DNA from: Callorhinus ursinus
Lineage: Eukaryota > Chordata > Mammalia > Carnivora > Otariidae
Reading direction: 5' to 3'
Assembly (NCBI RefSeq): GCF_003265705.1
Contig: NW_020313285.1
Location: 14,682,606 to 14,746,605, forward strand
Length of the DNA stretch: 64,000 nt
Shown: piece by piece, positions 12,030-23,559 of the stretch
Layout of the letters: the number at the start of each line of letters is the position of its first letter
How positions within the stretch are numbered: position 1 is the stretch's first letter
The notes under the pieces: generated by a model
The model's database searches: none
Told to the model about the DNA's origin: nothing
Seen by the model: only the letters and a program-made list of their open reading frames with translations
Made by a program: the position numbers and the translations under genes

Positions 12030-12760
12030 TTTGTTGTTTCATTGAATCCAACAAATATCTATTGAGCTTCTATTCTGTTTCTGACATCCTGCTTGTGCTA
12101 GGGATACGTCAGAGTAGAAAAGAGACAAAGGTGTTATGTTTGTAAAGCCTACCTCCTAATGAGGGGAGGTAGACCATAAGCACACAGACTTATGCTAGAA
12201 GCTCAATTATTTCTAACTGCTAGGAAGAATAATACAGTGGGCAATTGAAAAGAAGTGATAGTGGGTGTTATTTGAGAAAGGATAGCATTTGAGAGAGCCA
12301 GTGGAAAGGCTCTGGGGTGGGAGCCTGGTATGTATGGGGAACTTAGGGCATAGCAGGGAGGCCAGGACGGCTGGAGGACATCAAAGAAGGACACGAAAGG
12401 CGGGCAGGGAGGTAGCCCCCGCCTTAGAGACAGGACTGCGGATTTTAGGTAAATTTAGTTGAAGGATTTTAAGCACCTGAGTCACATCATAGAACGTATT
12501 TTAAAGAATTCTTCTGGCTGCTGTATTGAGAATAGGCTGTTGTAGAACAATAGAGAAAGCTGAGACACCTCTTTTGGAGCCGTTTGCAGTCGTGCAGGAG
12601 ACAGGTAATGGTAAAATGGACTACTGTGATAGCCACAGTGGTGATAAGTGGTCAGATCTGGGATGTATTTTGAAGACCTAGGCCTTCAGGGTTTGCTGAT
12701 GAAGAGTGAGTGAGGGGAAAAGATGAGTATTAGGCAAACCTCTAATACTTAGAGATTTAG
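12030..12760 (+). repeat. ancient dispersed repeat, probably LINE (L2-like)
   Basis: It begins with AACAAATATCTATTGAGCTTCTATTCTG-type sequence. Around 12450-12680 it has the GTCACATCATAG ... TCTGGCTGCTGTATTGAGAATAG ... GATCTGGGATGTATTTTGAAG order that recurs in old mammalian repeats. A related diverged copy lies at 57340-59040. The family name is uncertain. Confidence 0.45.
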
Positions 12761-13870
12761 AAGGAAAAGGAACTCCATAAAGGATATTGAGAAGAAATGT
12801 GCTGTGAGGCAGAAGAACAAAGAGTCAAGTCCAAAAGCCAGATAAAAAAAAGTGCATTCAGAAGGAGGGTGTGTTCAAATGGGCAGATGCTACTGATAGG
12901 TCAGGGAGGATGAGCACAGAGAGTTGACCACTGGAGGTCATTAGTGGTGTGGTACGAAGAGCCACAGTGGAATTTCAAGAGAAAATGTGAGCTGAGGTAA
13001 AATGTTGAATGAAGGCACCTCTTAATCACAACCACTATTGCAAACCAAATTGAAACATATATTCACCAGTTTCATTTCCACAAGTTAACTTTTTTCAGAT
13101 TATCTGACCAGCTGTTTCTGAAGCTTTCCAGATGGCTAATGGGCATGTTCCCAGGAGCAATTTCCTAAATGGTCATCCACTCAGCCTCCTTATCTGTTCT
13201 CTGCTGATTAGTTATAAATACTAGTTTTCACAAAAACTAGCTGAAATACAATTATTTTCCTAACATTTTTTATGTGAGTTTTCATAAAAAAGTAGAAAAC
13301 TAGATTCAGTTTAGTTTTTATTTGTAAGATGACTTCATAAGTGGTGTTATGTACTTCCTTCAGGAGTTGTATGCTGTCTGGTTATTTCTTCCTAATTATA
13401 GCAGAAAAATGTTGAATTTGAGTGTCACTATGTTTTATTTCCATGTGGATGTATCCAAGTTTATTTTTAAGGCCGAATTTTATACACACGTCTACTAAAT
13501 TTTTTCTTAGTTCTGGTTTGTCACTCTAGTCAGTTGAAACATTGTGTACATCAAAAGCCATATTTCTCTATTTTGTCCCAAAGTTTCAGGAGAAATTTCT
13601 GCAAATGTTTTGATAAATCAAGATAAAATATTTCAAGACATTTCCCCTAATCTAGATACCTTAGCTACAGTTAATCCATTGATAGTTCAGCGATGAATGC
13701 ACCCTTTACAAAAAGATTTAGAACCATCCCATTTAATATTCGGTTCTAGAGTTCTCATAGGGATCAATAATTAACATGTTTAAAGTTTAATGAATTACTT
13801 TTTACCCTAGTTTAGGGTTTCTGACCAGTTTTATGGAGCTCCCTTTATCTTTATAAAACTGCAGAAAGTA
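12761..13870. other. no gene seen
   Basis: AT-rich DNA without a recognised gene or repeat. Confidence 0.5.
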
Positions 13871-13918
13871 TCAAAAACTAATGATGTAATGTATGGTGAT
13901 TAACATAATAAAAAAAAA
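13871..13918 (+). mobile_element. ultra-short L1 3'-terminal insertion
   Basis: Only the last ~45 bases of the young L1 3'UTR (ATCAAAAACTAATGATG through GATTAACATAATAAAA) are present. Similar words flank it, GCAGAAAGTA at 13861-13870 and TTCAGAAAGTA at 13921-13931, consistent with an imperfect target-site duplication. It was probably created by target-primed reverse transcription that stopped almost at once. Confidence 0.8.
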
Positions 13919-13931
13919 CCTTCAGAAAGTA

Positions 13932-15243
13932 GCTAAAGATTTGTGCTTATATCTGCATATCTTCCCAGTACTCTGAAATATGATTTTGGGGGAAGTTCAT
14001 TTCTAATTTATAACTTCTTGTCTCCTGACCTATGATTTGCTCTGTGTGGTATGTTCTTTAGCCTGTCCACTTTGAATATGATTCTTTTTGTAGGAAAAAG
14101 AAGAAAAAAATTAGGAACTGAGGAGTACTCCTTGTCATCTACCCAAGTTCTAAAGGAATTCCAAGGGAATGATTTTTTGTATTTCTGTTTGTTTATAGCC
14201 CACTTTGCTCACCTCCTGTCTCCATTCTCCCCAACTCAATATAAGCATCATAACCGCAGGAATTATGCTTCGTGCTTTGCTGGATTCATAGCGCCTGTAT
14301 CAGTCCAAATACTAGTAAGAGCTGAAAAAATATTTGTTGAACAAGTGAAGTGTTTTAGGCAGCCTTTTTGTCATGCTTTAAGAAAAGTATATATACAACC
14401 TTACACTAAAATCTCCCATTTCCTCTTTTTGAGAAAAAATCTTGGAATCTGTACTTCCATTTCTAATAGTTTCATGTCATAACCTACAAATACGACTCTT
14501 CTCTTAGTTAACAACATATTTTAACTTTAATAATTACGTACATGTAATCCTAACACAGCAACAGCTTTTAGACTGTTAAAAAAATTTCATAGTTTATCCT
14601 CAGTTGGTTTCAATCCATCTTTGTAGCCAATATGTGTAGAGTCTTTTGTCAAAGTTCTCCAGGGATTGTCAGTTTGGTTTCTAACTCAGATATTAAATTT
14701 TTTGGGCTTCTTGTCTTGTCATATCCTCTCTGACAAATTAAAGGGAGCCAGTTATTCACCATTTCACTTGTGTTGGAAATATTTTCAATGACTTAGACTT
14801 CCTAGCAAAAGAAAGTTCTATTTCACTCTTCAATTATAGCAGTGCTTTTCCCTTTACGTCCATTTCTTTGCACATTGAAACAGGGTAAGAACAGTGTTTA
14901 TAGAAGTCCTTATTTCACAGTTTTATTTTCTTTACTTACACTCAAACAGTTGAAATATACTTTTCTTTGAGTAAATGTTATTCTCCACTTATAACAACTA
15001 TCTTAGAATTGATACACTGTTAACTAATTTAATAATACAGGAATCTCTTCATTGAATTAATAAGGAGGAAAAATAAGAAACTTCAGAGAAAATAGTTGAT
15101 GGGAGTCAATCAGCTGGAAAACATAGCTGAGAGAGACACTTTTTGCTGTATACTTTTCTGTGCATTTTTAAGAACTATGTAAAAATATTACATATTCAAA
15201 AATTAAAAAGAAAAAAAAAAGAAGCCAAGAAATGGAATAGATT
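13932..15243. other. no gene seen; possible L2 3' end near 14190-14350
   Basis: An open frame of 143 codons (14051-14482) is not supported: its second half covers a segment ending GAAAAAATATTTGTTGAACAAGTG, which resembles the 3' end of an L2/MIR-type repeat. The rest is AT-rich and unassigned. Confidence 0.45.
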
Positions 15244-15259
15244 AAAATACCTTTGTCCA

Positions 15260-15474
15260 GGGCGCAGTTGGTTAAGCGACTGCCTTCGGCTCAGGTCATG
15301 ATCCTGGAGTCCCGGGATCGAGTCCCGCATCGGGCTCCTTGCTCGGCTGGAAGCCTGCTTCTCCCTCTGCCACTCTCCCTGCTTGTGTTCCCTCTCATAC
15401 TGTCTCTCTCTCTCTCTCTCTCTCTCTGTCAATTAAATAAATAAATAAAATCTTTAAAAAATAAATAAATAAAT
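15260..15474 (+). mobile_element. tRNA-derived carnivoran SINE, young
   Basis: It has a well-preserved head and body, a (CT)n stretch and a long (AAAT)n tail. The exact 16-bp duplication AAAATACCTTTGTCCA lies at 15244-15259 and 15475-15490. Confidence 0.96.
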
Positions 15475-15490
15475 AAAATACCTTTGTCCA

Positions 15491-15944
15491 AGCACTTAAA
15501 ATGATGTAACAATAAAAGAACTAGATTAGGAATACTGAGGGACTTGAGAGTCTTGTTAGTTGATAGAGGATAAAATTGGAGGTAAATCAACCATAAATGG
15601 ACTCAGGTTTCAAAAGAGCTGTCCACATTTTCAGCATAAAAAACATTGTCTTTCCCTCTCTAGAATAGAGCCAACTATTTTCAAGTTCTATGAGATTTTT
15701 TCTTCTTCAGAATATCCCTTTTGTTGAGCTCTTCTTCCTCACCAGTCCCCAGGGTACCATGCCAGACTTCGTTAGCACCTCCTCACACCTGCAGGGACCT
15801 TCCCGGCTCCCGGGTCCTCACTCACCATCGTACACCTCACTTTGAGTCCAGGCACTCTTAGCATGATTTCATTGTGTCACCAGCTGATCAGTTTGGTGGT
15901 TCTTTACTTCCTTCTATAAGAAACCAGACTCTAATTTATCTAGG
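15491..15944. other. no gene seen
   Basis: No recognised gene or repeat. It has a short GC-richer patch at 15730-15840. Confidence 0.5.
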
Positions 15945-16183
15945 CCATGATTTGTCAACCTTGGCTCTACTGACATGTTGAAGTGGATAATTCTTGGTTG
16001 TGGCAGGTTATCTTGTGCATTGTAGGGTGGTTAGCAGCAAACCTGTCCTCTGTACCCCTACCCTCTCTACTCTCTACCCTCTACTCCTACAGTACTGTCC
16101 AGTTGTAACAGCCAAAAACATCTCCAAATATTGCCAGAAGTCCCGTGGGAGGCAAAATAGCCCCTGCTTGAGAATCACTGATC
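15945..16183 (+). mobile_element. non-autonomous hAT-type DNA transposon remnant (MER type)
   Basis: The left end ATGATTTGTCAACCTTGGC and the right end GCTTGAGAATCACTGAT are approximate inverted complements. The interior carries the ...GCATTGTAGGGTGGTTAGCAGCA... and CCAGTTGTAACAGCCAAAAACA blocks of an old MER family. It has no coding capacity. A 64-codon open frame across it is incidental. Confidence 0.6.
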
Positions 16184-16241
16184 TATAACCCTATTCTGCT
16201 TATTAAACTCAGTCTCTTACTGGCTGGTCTCTTTGCCTTCT

Positions 16242-16438
16242 TTCTTTCCTTCCTTCCTTCCTGAGAAAACAAGCATGTGCACGAAGGGTGGGGAACGGGT
16301 GGAGGGAGAGGGAAAAGAGAATCTTAAGCAGGCTCCACGTGGATCCTGAGGCAGGACTCAGTCTCATGACCCTGAGATAATGACCTGAGCCGAAATCGAC
16401 AGTGGGACACTTAACCGACTAAGTCACCCAGGCGCCCC
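16242..16438 (-). mobile_element. tRNA-derived carnivoran SINE
   Basis: Reverse-strand copy with head complement cacccaggcgcccc at the right end and a TTCC-rich left end. Similar words CTCTTTGCCTTC (16229-16240) and CTCTTTGCTTTTC (from 16439) suggest the target duplication. Confidence 0.9.
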
Positions 16439-17117
16439 TCTCTTTGCTTTTCTGTCAATATGCCGTGTTCATTCCAAACTTGGTTTAAATGGTTCCTTTC
16501 CTCATCTTGCCAAGTTCTTTTCTCTTTCTTCCACATAAGTATAAATGCTATTCATCTTTTATTTTCTTCTGATTAAATGGTAGTACTGATCTCCTAAAAA
16601 TATTTATGGCCCTTACTTAAGAATTCAGTTCTTTCAGTAGCAGCAGTGTATTAATGCATTTTAAAATAGTTCATTTTGCTTTACCAACTTCAATCAGTCT
16701 GTTTCTTTAGTTAATAATTCAGGCCAATGACTCAGTTTCTACCATTATGCTAACTTTCAAAAAATACTCAGCAATTTTTTTCTTTGCTAGTGATTCTTAC
16801 ATACATCAGTGAAATCTTTTGTTGGTTATCTGAATCACTTCAGAGCAATCAAGATGATTATTCATCAGAATATTTCTGACTCCTTTTATATATTATCCTA
16901 TCTGCATTATAATTTTTTGGAAATTGAATTAAGAGCCAGATATAACTGTCTAGACTTTTCTCTAAAATTATTTCATATAGTTACAATAGGATTCTGTGAG
17001 AAAGATTAAAATTTGACAAATGGATTAAAAATCCTGTGTACCAGATACTTTCTCCTGGGATGTAACAGTTTTCCTCTATATTTATTTTTTTTTTCAAAGA
17101 TGTTTTAAAATTATTTC
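16439..17117. other. no gene seen
   Basis: AT-rich, no recognised gene or repeat. Confidence 0.5.
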
Positions 17118-17121
17118 TTTC

Positions 17122-17258
17122 TTTTTTTTTTTTAAAGATTTTATTTATTTATTTGAGAGAGAGAATGAGAGAGAGAGAGCATGACAGGGGGGAGGGTCAG
17201 AGGGAGAAGCAGATTCCCTGCCGAGCAGGGAGCCCGATGNNNNNNNNNNAGGCGCCCT
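17122..17258 (-). mobile_element. tRNA-derived carnivoran SINE broken by an assembly gap
   Basis: The reverse-strand tail (T-run, AAAGATTTTATTTATTTATTT), GA-rich part and body run to agcccgatg. Then come 10 Ns (17240-17249) and the last head bases aggcgccc. About half the usual body is missing, so the gap hides more than 10 bases. Confidence 0.9.
17240..17249. other. assembly gap (10 N)
   Basis: Ten undetermined bases inside a SINE. From the length of the other SINEs in the window, the true missing sequence is about 60-90 bases, so the N run is a placeholder. Confidence 0.99.
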
Positions 17259-18185
17259 TTCCTTTGTATTTAATGTACTTACCTCTCTCACGGCCTTTTT
17301 CTCTCCATTTTCAAATAAGTCCTAAGCAAACAATCAAATAAAAATAATATATTCCCCTCATTCCACCTTTTATCCCCTCACCAACCCTGCACCATCAACC
17401 TTTATTAAAAGGCTGTTTACTCTGTGTTACAAAATGCCTAGCATAACATACCCCACCTGCCACCAAAGCAGCGCATCATATTGAAACTAATTTTACCGTG
17501 TTAGCAAAGACCTCCTAATTGATAAATCTAGTGGTTTAGGATAAAGTCTTCTCAAGTAAAATAATATAATGAGGTATATGAATCACTACCCTTTTTTTCT
17601 TTTCTAAATATATCAAATGTTCTTTGGCCTCCATACGGCCAAAGTTTGATAGAATAGCCCATCTTCGCAATTATTTTAGGAACTCATCCCCTTCTTTTTC
17701 AACAGGACAGAAACCTGGAGCTTAAACAATTCAAGAAACTTAGAAAAGAGTCTTAGTTCTTCCACTGTGATTGACAGTGTTCACCAGTTATAACATTTCT
17801 CATATTAAATATCTAATATTTCACAGATAATTCTTCAACTTCAACTCTCATATTCAGTTAATTAGAATCTGTCTCAGAACTGTTACTGAACTTTCTAGCC
17901 CCACTGTTGTTTTCTTAATTTAGGCCCTTACCATCTCTTAGGATATCAGAGTCCTTCCCATAGTATATTTGTACCTATTTTCTTTGAGCTGTATTCTGTC
18001 TTCATATAGAGTTACACTTAGAAAAATAAAAATTTGGATCTTTATTATTAACAAAGTAAATCGGACTGTTCCCTCACTTTTTTTTTTTTAACCTCCATAT
18101 TTCAGGCTTCAAATGCCCTCTTAGGACTTTTCTTTGATCTCATATGTATAAGTATGGGTCAGTAATATGGTGCATTCCTGTTTCC
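17259..18185. other. no gene seen
   Basis: AT-rich, unassigned. Confidence 0.5.
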
Positions 18186-18597
18186 AAGTGCACTAGGGAG
18201 CATGGCTAATAAAACATCTGATTTTAGGTCCAGAGACTCCAGGAGGTGTGAGAACAGGCTGCCAAAACTGCTTGACAGTGAAGGAATCTGTGAGGACATT
18301 GACAGGAATGCCTGTTGATTTTAATTTAGACAGATTCCAAAGCCTTTTGCCGGGGCAGGCACCATTTAAAGTGCACTGACTCATAAGTAGCAGCATTAGT
18401 GGGTTTAAGTAAAATTTGTAAATGATGAATATGTTGCCTCCAGAGCCAAAAAGGACTAAAAGATGGTGGCCTTGTATGTCCTTAATGAGCACGTGAACCA
18501 TACCCCTTGGAGGGGGTGTCGTCCATGTAATATCTTTCCTGTACTCCTGGAGAAAGATGGATGTAGTTAAGATCTTGTCTCTCAAGACTGTGTGATT

Positions 18598-18796
18598 GGG
18601 ATGCCTCGGTGGCTCAGTCATTAAGCGTCTGCCTTCGGCTCAGGTCATGATCCAGGGTCCTGGGATCGAGCCCTGCATCGGGCTCCCTGCTCCACGGGAA
18701 GCCTGCTTCTCCCTCTGTATGCCACTCCCCCTGCTTGTGCTCTCTCTCTCGCTGTCTCTCTCTGTCAAATAAATAAATAAAATCTTTAAAAAAAAA
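18598..18796 (+). mobile_element. tRNA-derived carnivoran SINE in the ERV remnant
   Basis: The head gggatgcctcggtggctcag is followed by a CT-rich stretch and an AAATAAATAAAATCTTT tail. Similar words GACTGTGTGAT and ATGTGTGTGAT flank it. It interrupts the retroviral RT just before the YYMDD segment. Confidence 0.94.
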
Positions 18797-18978
18797 TGTG
18801 TGTGATGACATGGCTGCTGAGGTACTCAATGGTGCCTGATAATGGTACATTCTATCCCTTCAGAGATGAAGGTGAATAGTGACTAAGAAGCTGTTGAAAA
18901 GCACTGAACAGAACTTATCAGCCAACTCTGTAATAGTAACATAGTTACTACTTGTTCTTTAGATGGGGTTAGTAATTT

Positions 18979-19100
18979 GGGGTTTACTTTTTTTTTTTTT
19001 TTAAGTAGGCTCCACCCTGGGCCTTGAACTCATGTCCCTGGGATCAAGACCTGAGCTAAGAGTCAGATGCTTCATTGACTGAGCCACCAAGGTGTCCTGT
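18979..19100 (-). mobile_element. short carnivoran SINE in the ERV remnant
   Basis: Reverse copy, shorter than most, with a T-run at its left. The 12-bp duplication GGTTAGTAATTT lies at 18967-18978 and 19101-19112. Confidence 0.88.
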
Positions 19101-19550
19101 GGTTAGTAATTTAATAATATTGGGTATTGGGTTTGGGGCCTTAATGGTTGGGACCACAGCATCAAGGTTTTAGTAATCCACTGTGAGGCACCACTTATAT
19201 TTTTCAGATTTAAGAACAGGTAGAATTGGGCTGTCTAATGCAAAAGGAGTGGGGTTAATGACCTATTCATTAAATAGGTCCTGCATAAAAGATCCTGATC
19301 CCAGGAAAGTGAGATTCGAGAGGCCTGTCCTCCTACTGCCCTAGTCCCTGGGATTTAGCCAGGTGGCGCTGCTTGTGTTGAATAGTCCCACAGAGAGATG
19401 TGGTCGCCACCACCTGCAGGCAGCTGTAGGCACCAAGGCTGAAGTGGAGCTCAAGTTCCTGTTCAAGCTGCACTTGGGTTGCTTTGGAACCAATTAGTAA
19501 CCAAGAGCAGACCCCCAAGAAGCTATTCCAGAGTCAGTGTTTATCGCTGT

Positions 19551-20000
19551 GCCATCCTCCTCGCAGGGCCAATTGTTTTGTAAGACTTAAAGATTCTCTG
19601 ATGGTGAGACATAACACACTGAACCTTGACTAGGTGAAAGGCAGAACTCAAAAGAGAAGGCTGCCAGGCTCGTCCTGCAGGGGGTTACAAACGGGCAACG
19701 GCGAACGGCAGCAGTAGAGGGACGCTCACCCACCACAGATGAGGGGGGTTAGCCAGATTTTGTGGCATCCCTGGGGATTGGCTCATTTGAATAATTCCAG
19801 GGGCTGCAGGGCACTGGGGCTGTGTCTGGCACTTGGCCCTGGGGCAATTAGGGTGGGCATTTAGTGGCCCAGAGTGTGAACTCTAGTAAGGGAGGTGGTT
19901 GGTCTAGACTTTAATAAGCTGTTCAGGAAGGGGCAGTGATTGGCCTCTAGCCAGGGCCTCAGACCTGGGTGGAGCCAGCACTGGGAAAACAAGACAAAAC
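19551..20000. other. unassigned, GC-richer; possibly more of the ERV
   Basis: The composition differs from the AT-rich flanks, and it lies on the upstream (gag/LTR) side of the antisense pol remnant. No retroviral motif is readable, so membership of the same element is inference. Confidence 0.35.
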
Positions 20001-20002
20001 CA

Positions 20003-20445
20003 AACCAACACTATATTTATTATACCTATAAAAAAGGTGGGTTACTGGGCCCCTCTTGAGTTGACTGTTTTGGGCAGGAGTTTGGGAATCTGTGAAGCTA
20101 ATTTATGGTATGGTTTCTAATTGCTCAAGTTGGGCTCTGTAGTTTGGCTGTTGCAGTTATAAGCTACATCTTCCAGCTCTACTCCCCGGACTCATTACTC
20201 ATTTAGGTCCCAACTTTCTCACTGTAAAATTGAATACAACATAGCACCCACTTTCTGGTCAAATTGAGCAGTAAATGGAATAATATATGAAAAATACTTA
20301 GAGTGTTTGCTACATATCATAAGGTAATGAGTCCAGGAATCAAACCAACTATATTTATTATGCCTGTAAAAAAGGAAGGGTACGGGGCCCCTCTTCAGAC
20401 CTCTTGAATTGACTTTTTTGGGCAGGAGTTTGGGAATCTGTGATC
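20003..20445 (+). repeat. diverged ~100-bp direct repeat pair
   Basis: Copy 1 lies at about 20003-20094 and copy 2 at about 20347-20445. Both run from ACTATATTTATTAT through CTGGGCCCCTCTT / CGGGGCCCCTCTT to GGGCAGGAGTTTGGGAATCTG. Copy 2 has about 10 extra bases (CAGACCTCTT) after the shared CCCCTCTT. About 250 bases separate them. They may be old LTR or tandem-duplication remains. Confidence 0.8.
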
Positions 20446-20624
20446 AAATCAAGTATATTTCTCAGTAATTTTTAATATTAGGAGTTATTGATCAGAGTAG
20501 CCATGAGAAAATCCTCTTCTTCCATTCTGGTTCATTTGATTTGACATAAATTATCCTTAAATTTTGGAGCACTCATACCTTCCAGAAGTCTTTAAAACTA
20601 TGTTGACAGTACATGTTTTGCAGT

Positions 20625-20647
20625 AAAAAAAAAAAAAAAAAAAAAAA
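20625..20647. repeat. poly-A run
   Basis: An uninterrupted A stretch of just over 20 bases. No recognisable retroelement lies immediately upstream, so it may be a simple repeat or the tail of something unrecognised. Confidence 0.8.
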
Positions 20648-20649
20648 GG

Positions 20650-21133
20650 GCTGTTTTAAAAGCCTTTAATCTTTGTTTCATCAGGAGAGAATTGATTACT
20701 ACTTGCTTACAACTTTAGAAGCTAGAAAGACACTATTGGCATTTTCCAGACCTATTTTCTCCTTTCACCTTTTAGCCACAAGGAAAGCAAAATTGTCCAG
20801 TAATGTGATGTTAGTGGTCTGCAAGAAAATTTGAAATGGACTTTTTCCATTTATAAGAAAATTATATTCACTTCTCAAAGATAAAACCTCTCTGACCATT
20901 GAAGAGGAACTGCTATTTTTCAAAATGATTCTTAAAATGATGATAAGATATATATTTTTTGTTCTGTTAGCCATGGGTTTAGCAGACATCCACCTATCTT
21001 ACTAACTTTTAATTACATTGTTAGTTTATTAGAATATACTTGTTAACACAAACAATTGTAGTTTTAATGCACTTATTTTATAAGCACTCTCATGGAGTAA
21101 AATAAATAGAAAGCTACATTTCTTTCTAATAGG
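20650..21133. other. no gene seen
   Basis: AT-rich, unassigned. Confidence 0.5.
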
Positions 21134-21146
21134 TTAAAGATTTTTA

Positions 21147-21376
21147 TTTTATTATTTTTTAAAGATTTATTTATTTATGTGAGAGAGAGAGAGCGCGCAT
21201 ACATGTGCGAGGCTAGCAGGTGGGGCAGAAGGAAAGGGAAAAGAAAAGGAAACTCAAGCAGACTTTGTGCTGAGCCCGGAGCCCAATGGGGGACTCGATC
21301 CCACCACCCTGAGATCATGACCTGAGCTGAAACCAAGAGTCTGATGCTCAAATGACTGTACCACCAAGGCACCCTA
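21147..21376 (-). mobile_element. tRNA-derived carnivoran SINE
   Basis: A reverse-strand copy with its full A-rich tail complement at the left. The duplication TTAAAGATTTTTA lies at 21134-21146 and 21379-21391. Confidence 0.93.
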
Positions 21377-21391
21377 AATTAAAGATTTTTA

Positions 21392-23279
21392 AATAAGAAG
21401 TTCTTTATATCTGTTATAAAAATAGAGAGATATCTATCCAGTTATTTTACTCATTGAAATTATAAAAATGGGTAATATTTGACATGTTAAATATTTACTA
21501 CAAATAGTTGATTAATGTCAAGAGAAACACTTTTATTAACAAATTTTAGTGAACATTTACTTTCTTGTTGGTCATAGTCTATATAAATAAAACTTTCACA
21601 GACCATGTACTTTTAAAGAAGACAAGTACCTTTTTCATTTCTTAATGTAAGGATCTCTGTACTTTATTCCACCAAAATGCTATCAGGGATCACATTTGCT
21701 GTTTTTTTTTTTTTTAACTATTAAATCCTTAATGTATGCAGCACAGCGCCTGGATCATGGCTGGCGTTCAGAGAACATGCTTGCTGTACGTTTTGTATTT
21801 TTCATCCCAGGTGTTGCTCATCATTTATCACTCTCTAATCTTTAGGTGTCTACTTCATGTACGTCAATAATCAGAATCAGAATACCAAAACACAACTAGC
21901 ATGTATTTTGTGCTCACTGTGTACCAAGTCAACAACCTAATTGCTTGCATGGCTGCATTGGAATCCACAGCACGAGGCATCATTGTCTGGGGGTTATACC
22001 CAGGGCACCACTGGCTTTTCAACATTTGTTTCAGAAATGACTTTAGCTTCAGAAATGATTTTATGTATGATTAGCACAGTCTATATCATGGGTAAATGTA
22101 TTAGGAGGGAGTTTGTTTTCAGAGATTTTAGGTGAATGGTAGTAGTTTGATAATTTATATGCCAATAATATTGCAAAAACATCTTATGTATTTTTAAAAG
22201 TAAAGAAAGTTCAGATGGTTTCACCACCTTTAGCTTATCCTTTTGCTATGGGGCACTTACTAACCCCATCCAAATGCCAGTGCCAACATACTTCACTTAA
22301 GCTTTTAAGAAATGCTGCATGAGATTTTCTATATTTAAACTATCAAAGACTGCTTTAATATCACAAAGTATCCTAAATGGAATTAATTGTTATGATATAT
22401 TATGGTTGTAACTAATTATAACTGAATTACATTGAATGTAATTACTACATCATGTTTATTTTCTATGCCAACTTGTATGTTTTTCATAATCCTCACCTCC
22501 TTCTTTAATCTGTAAAAGTCAGTAATCAATTATTTGTTCCTCCATGGCTTAAGTAAAAGAAAAACATGTAAGCAGAGCTAATGAATTTTCAATATATTAA
22601 GGTGAAAATATATTTTTCCTTCTTTAATGTAGAGAATATGAAAGGGAATTCTTTAAAAGAAAAAAACCACCTGGTTTATGACGATTATCTTTTACACTTT
22701 ATGGCACTCACTCTCTGGCCCTGGAGTTCCTCAACTTTTCCTTACTTCCATTTGTCCCATCGGTTTATTTGTGAAATTAAACAAAACAACACATATGAAA
22801 TGCTCATGTTTCTAATAACACAAGCATGTCTCACATAAGTTTCTCTTTCTTCATAATCATCATGGTAATTATAATAAATTTTCCCTATTTGCTTAAGATC
22901 AAGTTCAGTGGTATGCCATAGCTGACTTGTGAGAGCCAATTGTTAAATTTTCATGAATTTTGTGAGACTGTTGTTAAACATAGCCATTATTAAAAATTAA
23001 ACTTTTTAAACATACAATTAAATTACATAAAATATAAATGTAATAGATACTAAAAAGATCTCTCTTCCTAATTACTATATTTTATAAATCTATGCTCTTG
23101 AAGCTAAATGTGCAAGGTCTAATGCAGCTGTCTGGTAAAGACACAGTATAATGGTGTGCTACTGCATGTCCCCTCCCAACTGTGCGTTCGGTGACATCAT
23201 GTTTGTAGCTTGAATTGGCCACAGTATAGTGTTTATAGCACAGAAATTAGCAGATGCCACAAATTAAGGCTTTCCCCCG
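21392..23279. other. no gene seen
   Basis: AT-rich DNA, with short open frames only on non-conserved-looking sequence. No repeat recognised with confidence. Confidence 0.5.
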
Positions 23280-23559
23280 ACCCTGAAGAATCATTTGTTA
23301 AAAATTTTACCTGGGACAGGAAATACACAAAATATTCCTGGGGCATTTTGTAGTGCCAGAGAGTAAGGAAGTATTAAAAAAAAAAAAAAAAGGAAGAAGA
23401 AAAAATCCACAAATGATCGAGGTATGTAAAAGTGATACAGGTACCAAGTGAAAGAGATCCTTAAGGCCAAAGCTGGCAGAATTTGACTGAGAAAATAAAT
23501 AAGGTAGTAGTGTATTATAACACAAATTATAAAATACATATCCATGAAACCAAACTGAT

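Larger units (their letters stand above)
18190..19550 (-). pseudogene. endogenous retrovirus pol remnant (reverse transcriptase region), probably ERVL-like
   Basis: Read on the minus strand from right to left, decayed reverse transcriptase is recognisable in order. First, near 19260-19130, comes a segment containing SPILPVLKS and later LTVDY with a stop just after it. Next is a domain-B-like segment near 18890-18960. Last is the catalytic YYMDD at 18532-18518. Downstream (18500-18200) the sequence fits the connection region after the RT active site, where an open frame of about 130 codons survives out of phase with the YYMDD frame. Stops, frameshifts and two SINE insertions (18598-18796, 18979-19100) make it non-functional. 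Retroviral RT copies viral RNA into DNA. Class III (ERVL) is my best guess from the pattern of segments; gag, env and paired LTRs were not identified. Confidence 0.7.

Noticed and set aside
14051..14482. Plus-strand open frame of 143 codons
   Set aside because: It overlaps an apparent L2/MIR-type 3' end and has no recognisable domain.
18193..18621. Minus-strand open frame of 142 codons taken as a cellular gene
   Set aside because: Its start lies in a SINE and the rest is decayed retroviral pol read partly out of phase with the YYMDD motif.
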